Below, one piece after another: positions 52,515 to 62,109 of a stretch of 64,000 nt of DNA. This DNA is from Proteus appendicitidis (GTDB taxonomy: Bacteria; Pseudomonadota; Gammaproteobacteria; Enterobacterales; Enterobacteriaceae): assembly GCF_030271835.1 (NCBI RefSeq), contig NZ_CP127389.1:3384001-3448000 (forward strand). The letters are read 5' to 3'. The position numbers were made by a program, and so were the translations under genes. Numbering within the stretch: position 1 is the first letter of the stretch; each line of letters begins with the position of its first letter. The notes below the pieces were generated by a model, which worked only from the letters and a program-made list of their open reading frames with translations, was not told the DNA's origin and did not search any database.

Positions 52515-55010
52515 TTACTTACAAGGAAGCAACAACATGTTGCTTAAATTATTTTCTAGCACCTGAGGTAATTGGAATTGGCAAGTTTCACCATTCCAAA
52601 CAAGATCTAAAGTTTCACCCGCTTTTACACCGGATAAATAAACAAAACCGTCATCTGAAATAATGCCAACTTCTAATTTATCTTTGTTATAAACACTGGC
52701 ACCAAAAGGAGGATGTTTCTTATCAGCCATCGTGATCACCGCTAACACTTTCTCACCTTCAATCACATGGAATTTACGATAACCAATCGCCCCTTCGGTT
52801 AAGGTGGCATATTGTGACGATTGAACGGCATCCGCTTTTTCCGGAAGATTATTAATATCGATGGTGATATTGCTACGAGAGTAGTTTTGCACCCCCATTA
52901 AAACTGCTTTGCCATGTCGGTTGGTTTCAATTGGCGTTAAACCTGTTTTAATCGGAATGTCTTGAACATTATTGGTATCAACCAATATGCGTGAATTTCC
53001 CATTGAAGTGACTCGGTGGAATGCACCACCTTCTGGAGTAAGTGTTATTCCCCCCATTAATTGCATCGATAATGCACTTTGGTTATTTTGGGTATAAGTT
53101 CCACTTGTCGTCAGTTTTGTTAAATTACCGTCATAATTATAGAAACCTGAAAGATTAACTTTATCGCTATCCCAAGTACCCGCAGATAAGTTATAGGTAC
53201 TTCTTTCATTCAGCCGCTCATAATAGTTAACGGTATTGCTAGTATTATGACGATTAAACGATCCCGAATAACTAATATTGGCGTCATTACGCTCTAGCGG
53301 TACACCCAATGACACATAAACACCTTCGTCATTGTTATGGCTTGATTCCACTTTATAAGCAGATAAGTTAATAGATAGATTTTTAAAACTAGCCCAATCA
53401 AAATAGCTGGAAACCGTAAAACTGTAGTTATCAGTTGAAGGTCGATTCCAATAGGTTTGGCGAGAATAGTTTAAATACGTATTGATATTGTAATCAGGAA
53501 AAGCCGTACCAAAGATGGCTGTATAAAGCTCTTTACCACTGTCGATATGAAGCCCACGATAACGACCATCTAAAAACTGAGTCATACTTAAATAGTCACG
53601 TTGAGAGAAGCGATAGCCCGCAAAGGTAATCTGACTATTTATTTCATCGAATTGCTTTGAATAAGTAACGTTATAAGACGTTCCTGATAGCGTTTTATCA
53701 TCAAAGTTACTGCCTATCTCAGCGCGTGAAGCTGAAATATTAAAGGAAAGCACCCCAAATGGAGCTAAGTCTTGCCCTAAACCTAACGCAATATTTTGAT
53801 ATTCTGTTGAGGCTAATAACCCGCCATAAACTGTGGTGTTATTCGCAGCCCCCCATGAGAAAGAGCCTAATGAAAATGCAGGGCCTTCAGTGTCATGTTC
53901 ATTTTTAGTTGGCTTACCCATGACCAACTTATATAAAAACTGCCCCGGTCTTGTTAGTGTTCCTAAACGTGACGTTTCTACTTTAAATGTTTGAACAGAA
54001 CCATCTTGCTCTTCAATAGCAACATCTAAAGTACCGCCCCCAAATGTATTGACGTCTTGAATTCGAAATGGTCCAGGGCTGACTTCATTTTGATAAACAA
54101 TACGGCCATCTTGACGCACAATAACCGTGGCATTAGTTCTTGCAACCCCTGCAATTTCAGGCGCATAGCCCTGTAAACGCGGTGGGATCATTGCGTTATC
54201 ACTCTCTAATGAAGCACCAAGATAACGGAAGCTATCAAAAAGCTCTGATGAGAGATATTGTTCACCTAACGTTAATTTTGCACCTAAAGAGCGAATGGCA
54301 CGAAAAAGATAAAGCTGGTTCCAACGCCATGATTTATCGCTGCTATTTAAATTACCGCCTGAGGCTTGCCAATCTGAACGAAAACGCCAAGCTCCCATAT
54401 TAATGCCCATTACACCATTAATATTGGTTCCCGTTTCGGTTCCTTTGCCGTTGTTTTCATATCGAATAAGGCGATTACTCATATTGTAATCAAGAAAGAA
54501 CCCTGCAATACCATCATCCCAACGTGACGGGGGGTCCCAACTAGGATCTTGATATTCCATAAAGGCCTGAGGAATACTAACATTTAAAATACCGGTGTAG
54601 AGATCACCCACAGCATTCATATTTGGTACTGAACGAAAATCAAGGCACTGGGTATTATTTGTTGTTAGCCAGGTGACTTTTTTTTCCCATTCAGATTTTA
54701 AGCCTAAAAGGGGATAAACCTCTGGGGTGATACAAGGAATAGATAATTCTGCGTTGTAATCTGGGGCAAAAAATAAAGTAGGTTCTTCATTTCTTACTCT
54801 TTGTTTATTAACGTCGGTCGCCAGTAAATGAGTGCCCGGCTGAATATAGTTTGCGTAAGAGAATTTAGTAAAATCGGTATTTTCAATACCCTTATCTGTT
54901 AAGAAATCGGTATTAAAATCGACGGCTTCTTCTGCAAAAACAGGCAACGAAAAAGGAACAAAGAATAAAAGCATTACTTTTGTGATCGTATTTATTTTCA
55001 TGCTTTTCAT
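52515..55010 (-). CDS. Outer-membrane fimbrial usher (operon 2)
   Basis: 831 residues. Seen: a signal peptide ending VFA (residue 26), an N-terminal domain with VDFNTDFLTDKGIENTDFTK, the SLESDNAMIPPRLQGYAPEI plug boundary, VIVRQDGRIVYQNEVSPGPF, GGTLDVAIEEQDGSVQTFKV, barrel blocks, and C-terminal domains with PPFGASVYNKDKLEVGIISD and a Cys pair (ETCQFQ, LLPCK). No Ser/Asn-rich N-terminal spacer, unlike usher 1. An ATG three codons in could be the start. Confidence 0.95.
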   Translation of the reverse strand: MKSMKINTITKVMLLFFVPFSLPVFAEEAVDFNTDFLTDKGIENTDFTKFSYANYIQPGTHLLATDVNKQRVRNEEPTLFFAPDYNAELSIPCITPEVYPLLGLKSEWEKKVTWLTTNNTQCLDFRSVPNMNAVGDLYTGILNVSIPQAFMEYQDPSWDPPSRWDDGIAGFFLDYNMSNRLIRYENNGKGTETGTNINGVMGINMGAWRFRSDWQASGGNLNSSDKSWRWNQLYLFRAIRSLGAKLTLGEQYLSSELFDSFRYLGASLESDNAMIPPRLQGYAPEIAGVARTNATVIVRQDGRIVYQNEVSPGPFRIQDVNTFGGGTLDVAIEEQDGSVQTFKVETSRLGTLTRPGQFLYKLVMGKPTKNEHDTEGPAFSLGSFSWGAANNTTVYGGLLASTEYQNIALGLGQDLAPFGVLSFNISASRAEIGSNFDDKTLSGTSYNVTYSKQFDEINSQITFAGYRFSQRDYLSMTQFLDGRYRGLHIDSGKELYTAIFGTAFPDYNINTYLNYSRQTYWNRPSTDNYSFTVSSYFDWASFKNLSINLSAYKVESSHNNDEGVYVSLGVPLERNDANISYSGSFNRHNTSNTVNYYERLNERSTYNLSAGTWDSDKVNLSGFYNYDGNLTKLTTSGTYTQNNQSALSMQLMGGITLTPEGGAFHRVTSMGNSRILVDTNNVQDIPIKTGLTPIETNRHGKAVLMGVQNYSRSNITIDINNLPEKADAVQSSQYATLTEGAIGYRKFHVIEGEKVLAVITMADKKHPPFGASVYNKDKLEVGIISDDGFVYLSGVKAGETLDLVWNGETCQFQLPQVLENNLSNMLLLPCK

Positions 55011-55107
55011 TTTGCTATGCCATCCTCAGCATTATTAACAGAAGATAATCTTAATGAGATGCATGGCGTCTAGACGCCACACATCTTATTAAATAAAAAA
55101 ACAACAA

Positions 55108-55674
55108 TTATTCGTAAATAACTTTGAAGTTAGCTACTGTGTCGAAAGAACCTGTTGTTGCTTTCTTATCATCTGCTTCATTACCTTTCACATAAGCTGA
55201 GAATTGCAGAGTAGTGACAGAGCCATCGCCATTATTTAAAGCGTGACCTGCTACTGGGAAGCCTTGGCCAAAAGTAATTGGATTATTACCACGGTCAGTG
55301 ATAACGATACCTGCGTTTTGTACTTTGCCACCTAAGCCCAGTAATTCGCCGGTATAACCGTCAAAACCACTTACCGTTGCACCAGTGAATGATACTTTTG
55401 CAGTTTTGTAAGTTTCAGTTGAGCAGTTTTTCAGGATAATATCGAAGTTTTCGCTATCTGAACGGAATTTATTGCTGGTCAGTTCATGCAATGCAATTTC
55501 ACCAAACTTAACAGTTTGATCTAAGCTTTTATCATCGATTGAACATGGAACATCATTGATAAAGCCCGTAAAACGTACTTTACCTTCACGGCTTTCCGCT
55601 GGATCTGCAGCAAAGCTTGGAGCAGCAACAACTAAAGATAACGCAACACCTAAAGCTAATTTAGTAAATTTCAT
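55108..55674 (-). CDS. Major fimbrial subunit (operon 2)
   Basis: Pilin of 188 residues with a signal peptide (MKFTKLALGVALSLVVAAPS, cleaved after FAA). Seen: VRFTGFINDVPCSIDDKSLD and LKNCSTETYKTAKVSFTG (Cys pair) and a tail NFKVIYE with the penultimate Tyr. The NCSTETYKT block resembles MrpA-type pilins. It is first in operon 2, separated from the usher by 97 bases. The start is the ATG at 55674 after AAGGAAAT; the frame can extend six codons to a GTG. Confidence 0.93.
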   Translation of the reverse strand: MKFTKLALGVALSLVVAAPSFAADPAESREGKVRFTGFINDVPCSIDDKSLDQTVKFGEIALHELTSNKFRSDSENFDIILKNCSTETYKTAKVSFTGATVSGFDGYTGELLGLGGKVQNAGIVITDRGNNPITFGQGFPVAGHALNNGDGSVTTLQFSAYVKGNEADDKKATTGSFDTVANFKVIYE

Positions 55675-56819
55675 AACATTTCCTTTATACACATAAAGAT
55701 ATTGATATTTCTTGGTTTCTGACTAAATAAGCGATAGGTAATAAAACCTCACCGCCTTTCTACAATTTAAAATTCACAGATCCATTGATATTGATTTATA
55801 AAACCAAGATAGGGGATATCCTACGAATGCGTCCTTTGTGCATTCATATTAAAATTAATTTATGAAATAAATTAATCGCATTAACTTTTTTAAACGTCAC
55901 TTTTAAATATTTTAGAAATTAAGTTCCTTAATTAATAAAAACATCTTAATTAGACATATAAATAAGTAATAAACTTTGATCAGAAAGTAAGAGTCAAAAT
56001 TTAAAGCAAAAAAACAGATTTAAATTATGTTTCTTTACTTATTTTGCAATGAAATACTCGCAAAAGGTGTAAATTAAGTCAAAAGTCAGAAAAGGATATT
56101 ATTAGTAAAACTGAAGGATAGTTATCAATTGAAACAATTCTTTAAATGAGCACTTAAAGTATTTTAAACTAAAATGACACATGAACTAGATATTATTACT
56201 TAGTAAAGAAGAAAGACACCATCATTAACACTTATATTAAGTAAATTAAATAAAAAAACCAAATAAACGGATTATATTGGATTTTTATAACGTAAAGTGA
56301 TAGTTATTTAGTGTATTGATTTTTGCTGAAACGATAAACCCAATATATATACAATAACACTTAGGATTCATCTTAATTGAGGAATTAAATTATATTCTCT
56401 TATTTAATTAAAAATTAGACAATCTAATTATGACGATATATTTCAATATCATTAATTAATTATTAATAATGAATAAAAAATAAATTATAGAGACAAAATA
56501 AATATGAGACTCTTTTAATGAGCACTCTTTTTAATATAGTCAATTATAGAATAAAATCCCTTTTAACATAAATAAAAAATAATATTCACAATAAGAGAGA
56601 TAATAATATTTAGTAACTATTTTTTTACTTTGTTATTTTATCTATTTTATAAAAAATAAAAAATCAACCGCTATATCAAAAATACCATTATGACAGTCAA
56701 ATAAAGACACTTTATTTTTTATATTTAACTCTTAATATAATTTTAAGAATAATAGCAACAAAAGAAAACGCTGAAAGAGCGCCTGTATGGCGCTTCTTTG
56801 TTATTAAATAGCGGATAAA
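55675..56819. other. Very AT-rich gene-free stretch upstream of fimbrial operon 2
   Basis: About 1.1 kb with no convincing ORF. It holds the pilin promoter at its left end; possible sites are the palindrome GGATATCC (55814-55821) and the inverted repeat GAATGC (55825-55830) / GCATTC (55840-55845). No pair of long inverted repeats or mrpI-type recombinase marks an invertible switch. The right end holds the pgtA terminator. Long A/T runs suggest binding by H-NS (inference). Confidence 0.65.
56778..56794 (-). terminator. Terminator of the pgtA transcript
   Basis: AGCGCC / GGCGCT with a 5-base loop, followed on the minus strand by CTTTCAGCGTTTTC; 26 bases past the pgtA stop. Confidence 0.8.
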
Positions 56820-58097
56820 TCACACTTTTGGTTTATAGCTATCTTTATCAAGATCATGTTTTTTCATTCGTAAATACAGCTTTTTACGTGGAATACCCAA
56901 ATAATCCGCCACATCACTCACACGTCCCGCAAATAAATATAACGCATCTTCAATTAATCGACGTTCATACTCATCCACAAGATTATCCAAAGGACCTTCA
57001 GGTGGAATAATGGCTCGATGTTGTTCACTATCAACCATTTTCACAATGCCTACCGCATATAATTCAGCAACATTTCGTAACTCACGAATATTACCCGGCC
57101 AATCGTAACGTTTTAAAATATCGAGATAATTACGATCAATCTTGGGTACTGCAATACCGAGTCGCTGTGCGCTTTGTCGTAAGAAAGCTCTAAATAACGG
57201 AATAATATCTGGGCGTCTAGCACTTAACGGAGGCAGTGAAAAAGTGATTTGTGAAAAATAGTAATAGAATTCAGGGATCAATCGCCCTTCTGTTACCAGT
57301 TGCTGAGTATTATTTTCTAAAATCGCAATTGTTCTAAAATGGCGCTTTCCTTGACGCTCCATATCTAACAGATAAGAACTTAACCAGCGTTGTGCTTCTG
57401 ATGACAAATCATAAGGGGAACGTAAAATCAGTGTTCCGACTTCATCTGCTTCAATTTGGGCAATAACTTGTTTTATATCCGCTAAATTTTGGCAATCGAC
57501 GGTTTGAATAGCTTTATCACTATGCGGGCTTAATTCATGCAATAGTTGCGCAAGAAGATGTCGCCCTGTTCCCATCTCACCTTCTATCATTAAATCTTTA
57601 TCTATATCTGCGATTTGTTGTACTTGTTCTCTAATTGCAGTGATTTGCGCACTGTCTCCCACTAATCGCTCTTGTGTGGTACTTATTACCGCATTTCTAA
57701 GAGAAAGAATAGATTGACGCTCTTTGTGTGCCTTTGCCACTAACTCTAAGAAAACAGGTGGATTAATCGGTTTTTCAATAAAATCATAAGCCCCTTTTTT
57801 TACCGCTTCTACGGCTAACGGTATATCGCCATGCCCTGTGATCATGATAACCGGAATACGAGAGTCAATGTGTTTAATCCGCTCTAATACTTCCATGCCA
57901 TTCATTGCTGGCATATAAATATCAAGTACAACAGCCCCCTGCCATTCTGGTGTTAACAGGCTTAGTGCTTTTTCTGGTGAGTCGGTTACTCTAGCAACCA
58001 TTCCCGCAAGATTGAGTAAATGACGATAAGATTCAAGAATATCTTCATCGTCATCAATTAATAAAACATCGATATCAGGCATGTGTGATTGTGTCAT
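56820..58097 (-). CDS. pgtA: Phosphoglycerate transport response regulator PgtA
   Basis: NtrC-like response regulator of 425 residues that activates pgtP. Seen: receiver domain (about 1-125) with VLLIDDDEDI and phospho-acceptor Asp59 (VVLDIYMPAMNG) and IEKPINPP; a degenerate AAA domain (about 150-370); and a Fis-type HTH (about 385-425, VADYLGIPRKKLYLRMKKH). In the AAA part the Walker A reads GEMGTGRH (173-180) with no Lys, and no GAFTGA loop is seen, so sigma-54-type ATP-driven activation is unlikely. Start at 58097 overlaps pgtB by 23 bases and has GGAG before it. Confidence 0.93.
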   Translation of the reverse strand: MTQSHMPDIDVLLIDDDEDILESYRHLLNLAGMVARVTDSPEKALSLLTPEWQGAVVLDIYMPAMNGMEVLERIKHIDSRIPVIMITGHGDIPLAVEAVKKGAYDFIEKPINPPVFLELVAKAHKERQSILSLRNAVISTTQERLVGDSAQITAIREQVQQIADIDKDLMIEGEMGTGRHLLAQLLHELSPHSDKAIQTVDCQNLADIKQVIAQIEADEVGTLILRSPYDLSSEAQRWLSSYLLDMERQGKRHFRTIAILENNTQQLVTEGRLIPEFYYYFSQITFSLPPLSARRPDIIPLFRAFLRQSAQRLGIAVPKIDRNYLDILKRYDWPGNIRELRNVAELYAVGIVKMVDSEQHRAIIPPEGPLDNLVDEYERRLIEDALYLFAGRVSDVADYLGIPRKKLYLRMKKHDLDKDSYKPKV

Positions 58098-60450
58098 CTG
58101 TAAACTCCAAAACAACCATGGCGCCACCGTTTAATGTAGAGGCCAAGTAAATTTCATAACCAAACCGTTGCATAATTGAACGGCAAATGGATAACCCTAA
58201 CCCAAGCCCCACATCTTTTGTGGTTGTAAATGGGGTAAATAGTTTTGGTAAAACGTCTGAATTGAATCCTTTTCCACTGTCGGCAATCGCCACTAATTTT
58301 CGTTTAGGATCAACAGATAAAAGATCAATTGTAATTTGGCTTTCACCAACACCCGCAATGGCATCCATTGCATTAACAAACAAGTTAACCAAGACTTGTT
58401 CAATTTGTGTCGGGTCTGCACAAATGGTTAATTCATCAGGAATATTATTGGTAATAATGCACTGCTCTCGTTTAGAGCGGGACTCCACCAGCACCATCGC
58501 GCTATCTACTAGCTCCTTTAACGGCGCTGAAACAAAGCTAATTTCAGACGAAGATTTACGTGAGAAATTACGTAATGCAGTGATTATTCGATTCATTCGC
58601 GCGCACAGCTTTTCAATACGTTCGATAGAATCAGGTAATTGATCATATTTGCCCATCTGCATAGTCAGTTTTGCACTGTATAGATAGGTGTTGATTGCAG
58701 AGAGTGGCTGATTAAGCTCATGTGCAAGGCTTGTCATCGCCTGCCCTACAACGGCCATTTTAGCAGCTTGTACTAACTCTTCTTGTGTCTGAATTAAATG
58801 TTTCTGTGCCTGTTCGCGGCGCAATATCTCTTCATTTAATTGCTGGTTTTTATCCTGTAAATCTTGTGTTTTTAATGTCACCAGCCGTTGAAGCTCTAAT
58901 CGGCTTAGCTCTTGGCGCGTAATATCCGTGATAGTCACAATATATTTGTGTTCGTCTTTATGCGGATATTCTCGAATATTAAATTGTAAAAAATGCGGCT
59001 CGCCTTCTTTTACCATTCGAATGGTACATTCACTTTGCCCGAAGCGATAAAGCTGACTGGTTGAGCTAAATTGCGCTTTCAGCATGGTGCTCGCTTCACC
59101 ACTAAACAGTAACCAAAGTGGCTTATTACTTTGCTCTTTTCCTGTTCCTAATAACATTGCCGCACTTGGATTAACGGTTTCCATTCTGCCATCGTGGTGA
59201 CAGGTAATTAAGCTTGCATCGGTATTATTAATAAGATTTAACGCATTGCTGGTTTCAACTTCTTTCATTTGACGCCAAAATCGGCGAAGTCGCCGACTTA
59301 ACAGACCAATCTCATCTTGCCCTTCAATCAGTACAGGCTCGGTTAAATGACCTTTGGCAACATGCGCTAAGTCATCACTAAGTTTATTCAATCTTGCAAT
59401 AAGTCTTCTATCAATCAAGATTTTCATCACAATAATACTCAGCAATAGTGATGCAATAATAATGACAACAATAACAATTTTCCCCGTTGCCATTAGCTTA
59501 CGGGTATTATCATTAAGCTTATTTAGCGCTTCACTGGTAGCAAAAACATTGCCTCTTACAGCATTATCAAATTGTGATAATTTTTCATTGAGTTCAGGGG
59601 TTAATGCTTTGAGCTTTTTCTCGTTATCTACATCATCAATCAGTGTTTGATAAATATCACCGTCATAACGGGTGATCGCAATAATCTCTTGTAATACTTG
59701 GCGATGAGCAATTGTCGATGGATAGCTTTTTAGTTTCTGATTTAAAGCAATTATTTCATCAATTTTGACGCTGATATAATGGAAAGCGACATCAATATCA
59801 CGGCTATAACGTTGGTGAGCAATCTCTTCAACTAAGCTGATTAATTCATTTTCGGTCGTAAACAACTCTTGTAACAGCGTTGATTCCAATAGGAGTTGTA
59901 GGCTGTTTTCCTGCACATTTTTTTCATTGAGCATTTGGCTGACATGCCACTCAATTTCATTCAGTAGCGGTTTAATGTCTTCACCAACAGCGTCATGCAT
60001 CCACGCCAATTGCCCTAATAATTGGGCAAGGCGGTTTTCTAATTCACGTCGTTTATCCAATAACACATCTTGTTGATTAATAAGCGCCGATAGCTCATCA
60101 ACAAGTTGAGTATAAAAATCACGCTGTGGCTTTTGCTCAATAGGAAACTCACGCAAATTATCTAATAACTGATGAATTTCCTGCTGTTGTTGCTCTGAAA
60201 TCGATTTTCTCTGTGTTTGCTCTCGCTCTTTTAATAGCATTTGTAAATTGGTGCTATAACGTTCCATGGTATAGCTGGTGGTTAACATCGGCAGAGACTC
60301 TCCCACTGACGCATTAATTTGTGTCGCCAGTTTTCCCCACATAAAAAAGATAACCACACCAATCAATAAGGTGAGTAAAGAACTAAAGATAAACGCCATA
60401 TACAGGCGTCTACCTAGTTTGCCAAATTGTTTAGGCACTAATAATTTCAT
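58075..60450 (-). CDS. pgtB: Phosphoglycerate transport sensor kinase PgtB
   Basis: Membrane sensor histidine kinase of 791 residues. Seen: TM1 (about 15-38), a long helical periplasmic region (about 40-310), TM2 (about 320-345), HAMP, a PAS-like domain (about 405-525), and a kinase core with H-box LAHELNQPLSAINTYLYSAK, N-box LVNLFVNAMDAIAGVG, G1/G2 DSGKGFNSDVLPKLF and GLGLGLSICR. It would phosphorylate PgtA Asp59 in response to PgtC and phosphoglycerate. From memory it is longer than the Salmonella protein, mainly in the periplasmic region. Confidence 0.93.
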   Translation of the reverse strand: MKLLVPKQFGKLGRRLYMAFIFSSLLTLLIGVVIFFMWGKLATQINASVGESLPMLTTSYTMERYSTNLQMLLKEREQTQRKSISEQQQQEIHQLLDNLREFPIEQKPQRDFYTQLVDELSALINQQDVLLDKRRELENRLAQLLGQLAWMHDAVGEDIKPLLNEIEWHVSQMLNEKNVQENSLQLLLESTLLQELFTTENELISLVEEIAHQRYSRDIDVAFHYISVKIDEIIALNQKLKSYPSTIAHRQVLQEIIAITRYDGDIYQTLIDDVDNEKKLKALTPELNEKLSQFDNAVRGNVFATSEALNKLNDNTRKLMATGKIVIVVIIIASLLLSIIVMKILIDRRLIARLNKLSDDLAHVAKGHLTEPVLIEGQDEIGLLSRRLRRFWRQMKEVETSNALNLINNTDASLITCHHDGRMETVNPSAAMLLGTGKEQSNKPLWLLFSGEASTMLKAQFSSTSQLYRFGQSECTIRMVKEGEPHFLQFNIREYPHKDEHKYIVTITDITRQELSRLELQRLVTLKTQDLQDKNQQLNEEILRREQAQKHLIQTQEELVQAAKMAVVGQAMTSLAHELNQPLSAINTYLYSAKLTMQMGKYDQLPDSIERIEKLCARMNRIITALRNFSRKSSSEISFVSAPLKELVDSAMVLVESRSKREQCIITNNIPDELTICADPTQIEQVLVNLFVNAMDAIAGVGESQITIDLLSVDPKRKLVAIADSGKGFNSDVLPKLFTPFTTTKDVGLGLGLSICRSIMQRFGYEIYLASTLNGGAMVVLEFTDDTITHA

Positions 60451-60507
60451 CCGTAATACCTTTCATAAAAACAGCGCTTCCTGCTGTATATTTGAACCAC
60501 AAGGCGG

Positions 60508-61797
60508 TTAGGGTGATTTTGTCTCTTTCAATAAAACCAGTGCTTGTTCAAGCCTTTCAGCTTCTAATGTACGCCATTGATACAACACAGCTAATGCTTG
60601 ATCAGAGTATTCTCGCTGATCAGCTTCTTTCATAAATAACGCTTGTAATGTAGGAGAATTAGCCTCTTTTTCACTAATAAGCACTGAACTTGCTATTTTT
60701 CGCGCTTTATTAATGGCAGAAATACGTTCTGGCGTTTTATTTTCCTGTCTTTCTGCTTCGTGGATATCATTCCAAACTTGGCGCATTAACGGAAAATTAT
60801 GGGTGATCATTTGATCAAATAACGCATTAACGACTTCACTACGACGATAAGCCTCATTACTGTTTAAAATAAATTCGGTGTTATTAGCAAGTTCATCGTT
60901 ATTACGTAAAATCTCTTTGCTTAATGGGATCTTTGCCATATCACTTTTATAGATGATCTCTTGTCCTTCATCCGATAAAAGAAAGGCAATAAATTTGGCT
61001 GCTGTGTCTCTTTTACTGCTTTCGGCAACAATAGCAACATAAGCCGGTAAAATAATCGACTTATCAAAATAGCTAAATTCGACAAAATCAAAGCGTTTCT
61101 GATGATTAAAAGCGTAGTTATCGATAATTGGACCAGCCCCTACAATGCCTCTGGCGATAGCATCACTGACACGAGAACTCCGTGCCGAAATAGAGGAAAG
61201 ATTACCACTGGTTTCGAGTAGGATCTGCCATCCACGCTCCCAGCCGTACTCTTGTAGCACATTTTCCACCATCAATTGCATCGTGCCAGAGTTCGCTGGA
61301 GTGGTCATAGTTAAGTGCCCTTGGTAAATCGGATCACTTAAATCAACCCAGCTTTTAGGTGCTGGAATACCCAGTTTTTGTAGGTATTGCGTATTGCTCA
61401 TAATACCAATACCGGAATAGCCAACCGTGGTTATCTTGTCGTTTAAGATATCACTATGGCGCGTTAACCATTTTGGCGTTTCGTAATTGACGGGTAATCG
61501 TGCCAGTAGCCCTTCTCTATCTAGATGATGGAAAAAATTAGCCGATGACGACATCACAATATCAACTGGCTGTGTGGGATATTGTTTCATCATCCGGGTC
61601 GCAATCGCGACGCGACGATAAACCACTTGCACCTTAGTATCTGGATAACGAGCGCTAAAAGCCTCTGTAAGTGGTCGCATTGGTGTATCTGAAAGAGTCG
61701 TCAGTATAACAAGTGGCTGCTCATCACTACGTACAGGTGTGATAAACAGCCAACTAAACAGTAAACAGACGAGGCTAAGCGTTATTTTTATTTTCAT
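60508..61797 (-). CDS. pgtC: Phosphoglycerate transport regulatory periplasmic protein PgtC
   Basis: Periplasmic binding-protein-like regulator of 429 residues. Seen: a signal peptide MKIKITLSLVCLLFSWLFIT (cleaved near VRS), then a family 1-type solute-binding fold with VDIVMSSSANFFHHLDREGL, GYSGIGIMSNTQYLQKLGIP, WVDLSDPIYQGHLTMTTPAN and AKFIAFLLSDEGQEIIYKSD. In Salmonella, PgtC modulates PgtB for induction by phosphoglycerate. It is first of pgtCBA on the minus strand, divergent from pgtP. Spaced 57 bases from pgtB. Confidence 0.92.
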   Translation of the reverse strand: MKIKITLSLVCLLFSWLFITPVRSDEQPLVILTTLSDTPMRPLTEAFSARYPDTKVQVVYRRVAIATRMMKQYPTQPVDIVMSSSANFFHHLDREGLLARLPVNYETPKWLTRHSDILNDKITTVGYSGIGIMSNTQYLQKLGIPAPKSWVDLSDPIYQGHLTMTTPANSGTMQLMVENVLQEYGWERGWQILLETSGNLSSISARSSRVSDAIARGIVGAGPIIDNYAFNHQKRFDFVEFSYFDKSIILPAYVAIVAESSKRDTAAKFIAFLLSDEGQEIIYKSDMAKIPLSKEILRNNDELANNTEFILNSNEAYRRSEVVNALFDQMITHNFPLMRQVWNDIHEAERQENKTPERISAINKARKIASSVLISEKEANSPTLQALFMKEADQREYSDQALAVLYQWRTLEAERLEQALVLLKETKSP

Positions 61798-62109
61798 GAC
61801 ATACCCCTGGTTTTGTTTTGAATAAACATAAAAATGTGTCGAACTTCAAACTTCTGATATTTAGCAATATTTATTATTTTTGGCTAATGAGTCCTTAATG
61901 ACCCATTTACAACAATGATACGACGATATCTTCACTCATTTTTAAACCAACGCCTAATAGCGATGTTACAAATTTGACTCACCGATTCAGCAGAATGTGT
62001 CATCGATGACTCAAATTCCCTCTTTTGCACCAAGATGACCTAAATGAATAGCATCAGCTCTGAAAACCAAAATCAGCTTCAGACATGAATAATATTCGGA
62101 GTCATCTCT
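61798..62109. promoter_or_regulatory. pgtC-pgtP divergent control region with paired TGACTCA sites
   Basis: 312-base gap. The clearest signal is an inverted repeat of AATTTGACTCA (61971-61981) and TGACTCAAATT (62007-62017), 10 of 11 bases matching, whose TGACTCA cores lie 32 bases apart (three helical turns), upstream of pgtP. Response regulators often bind such spaced repeats; PgtA is the obvious candidate (inference). No sigma-54 -24/-12 element (TGGCAC-N5-TTGC) was seen. Confidence 0.6.

Noticed and set aside
55675..56819. Invertible promoter switch upstream of fimbrial operon 2, as in MR/P
   Set aside because: No pair of long inverted repeats and no recombinase gene was found here or at 7908-8230.
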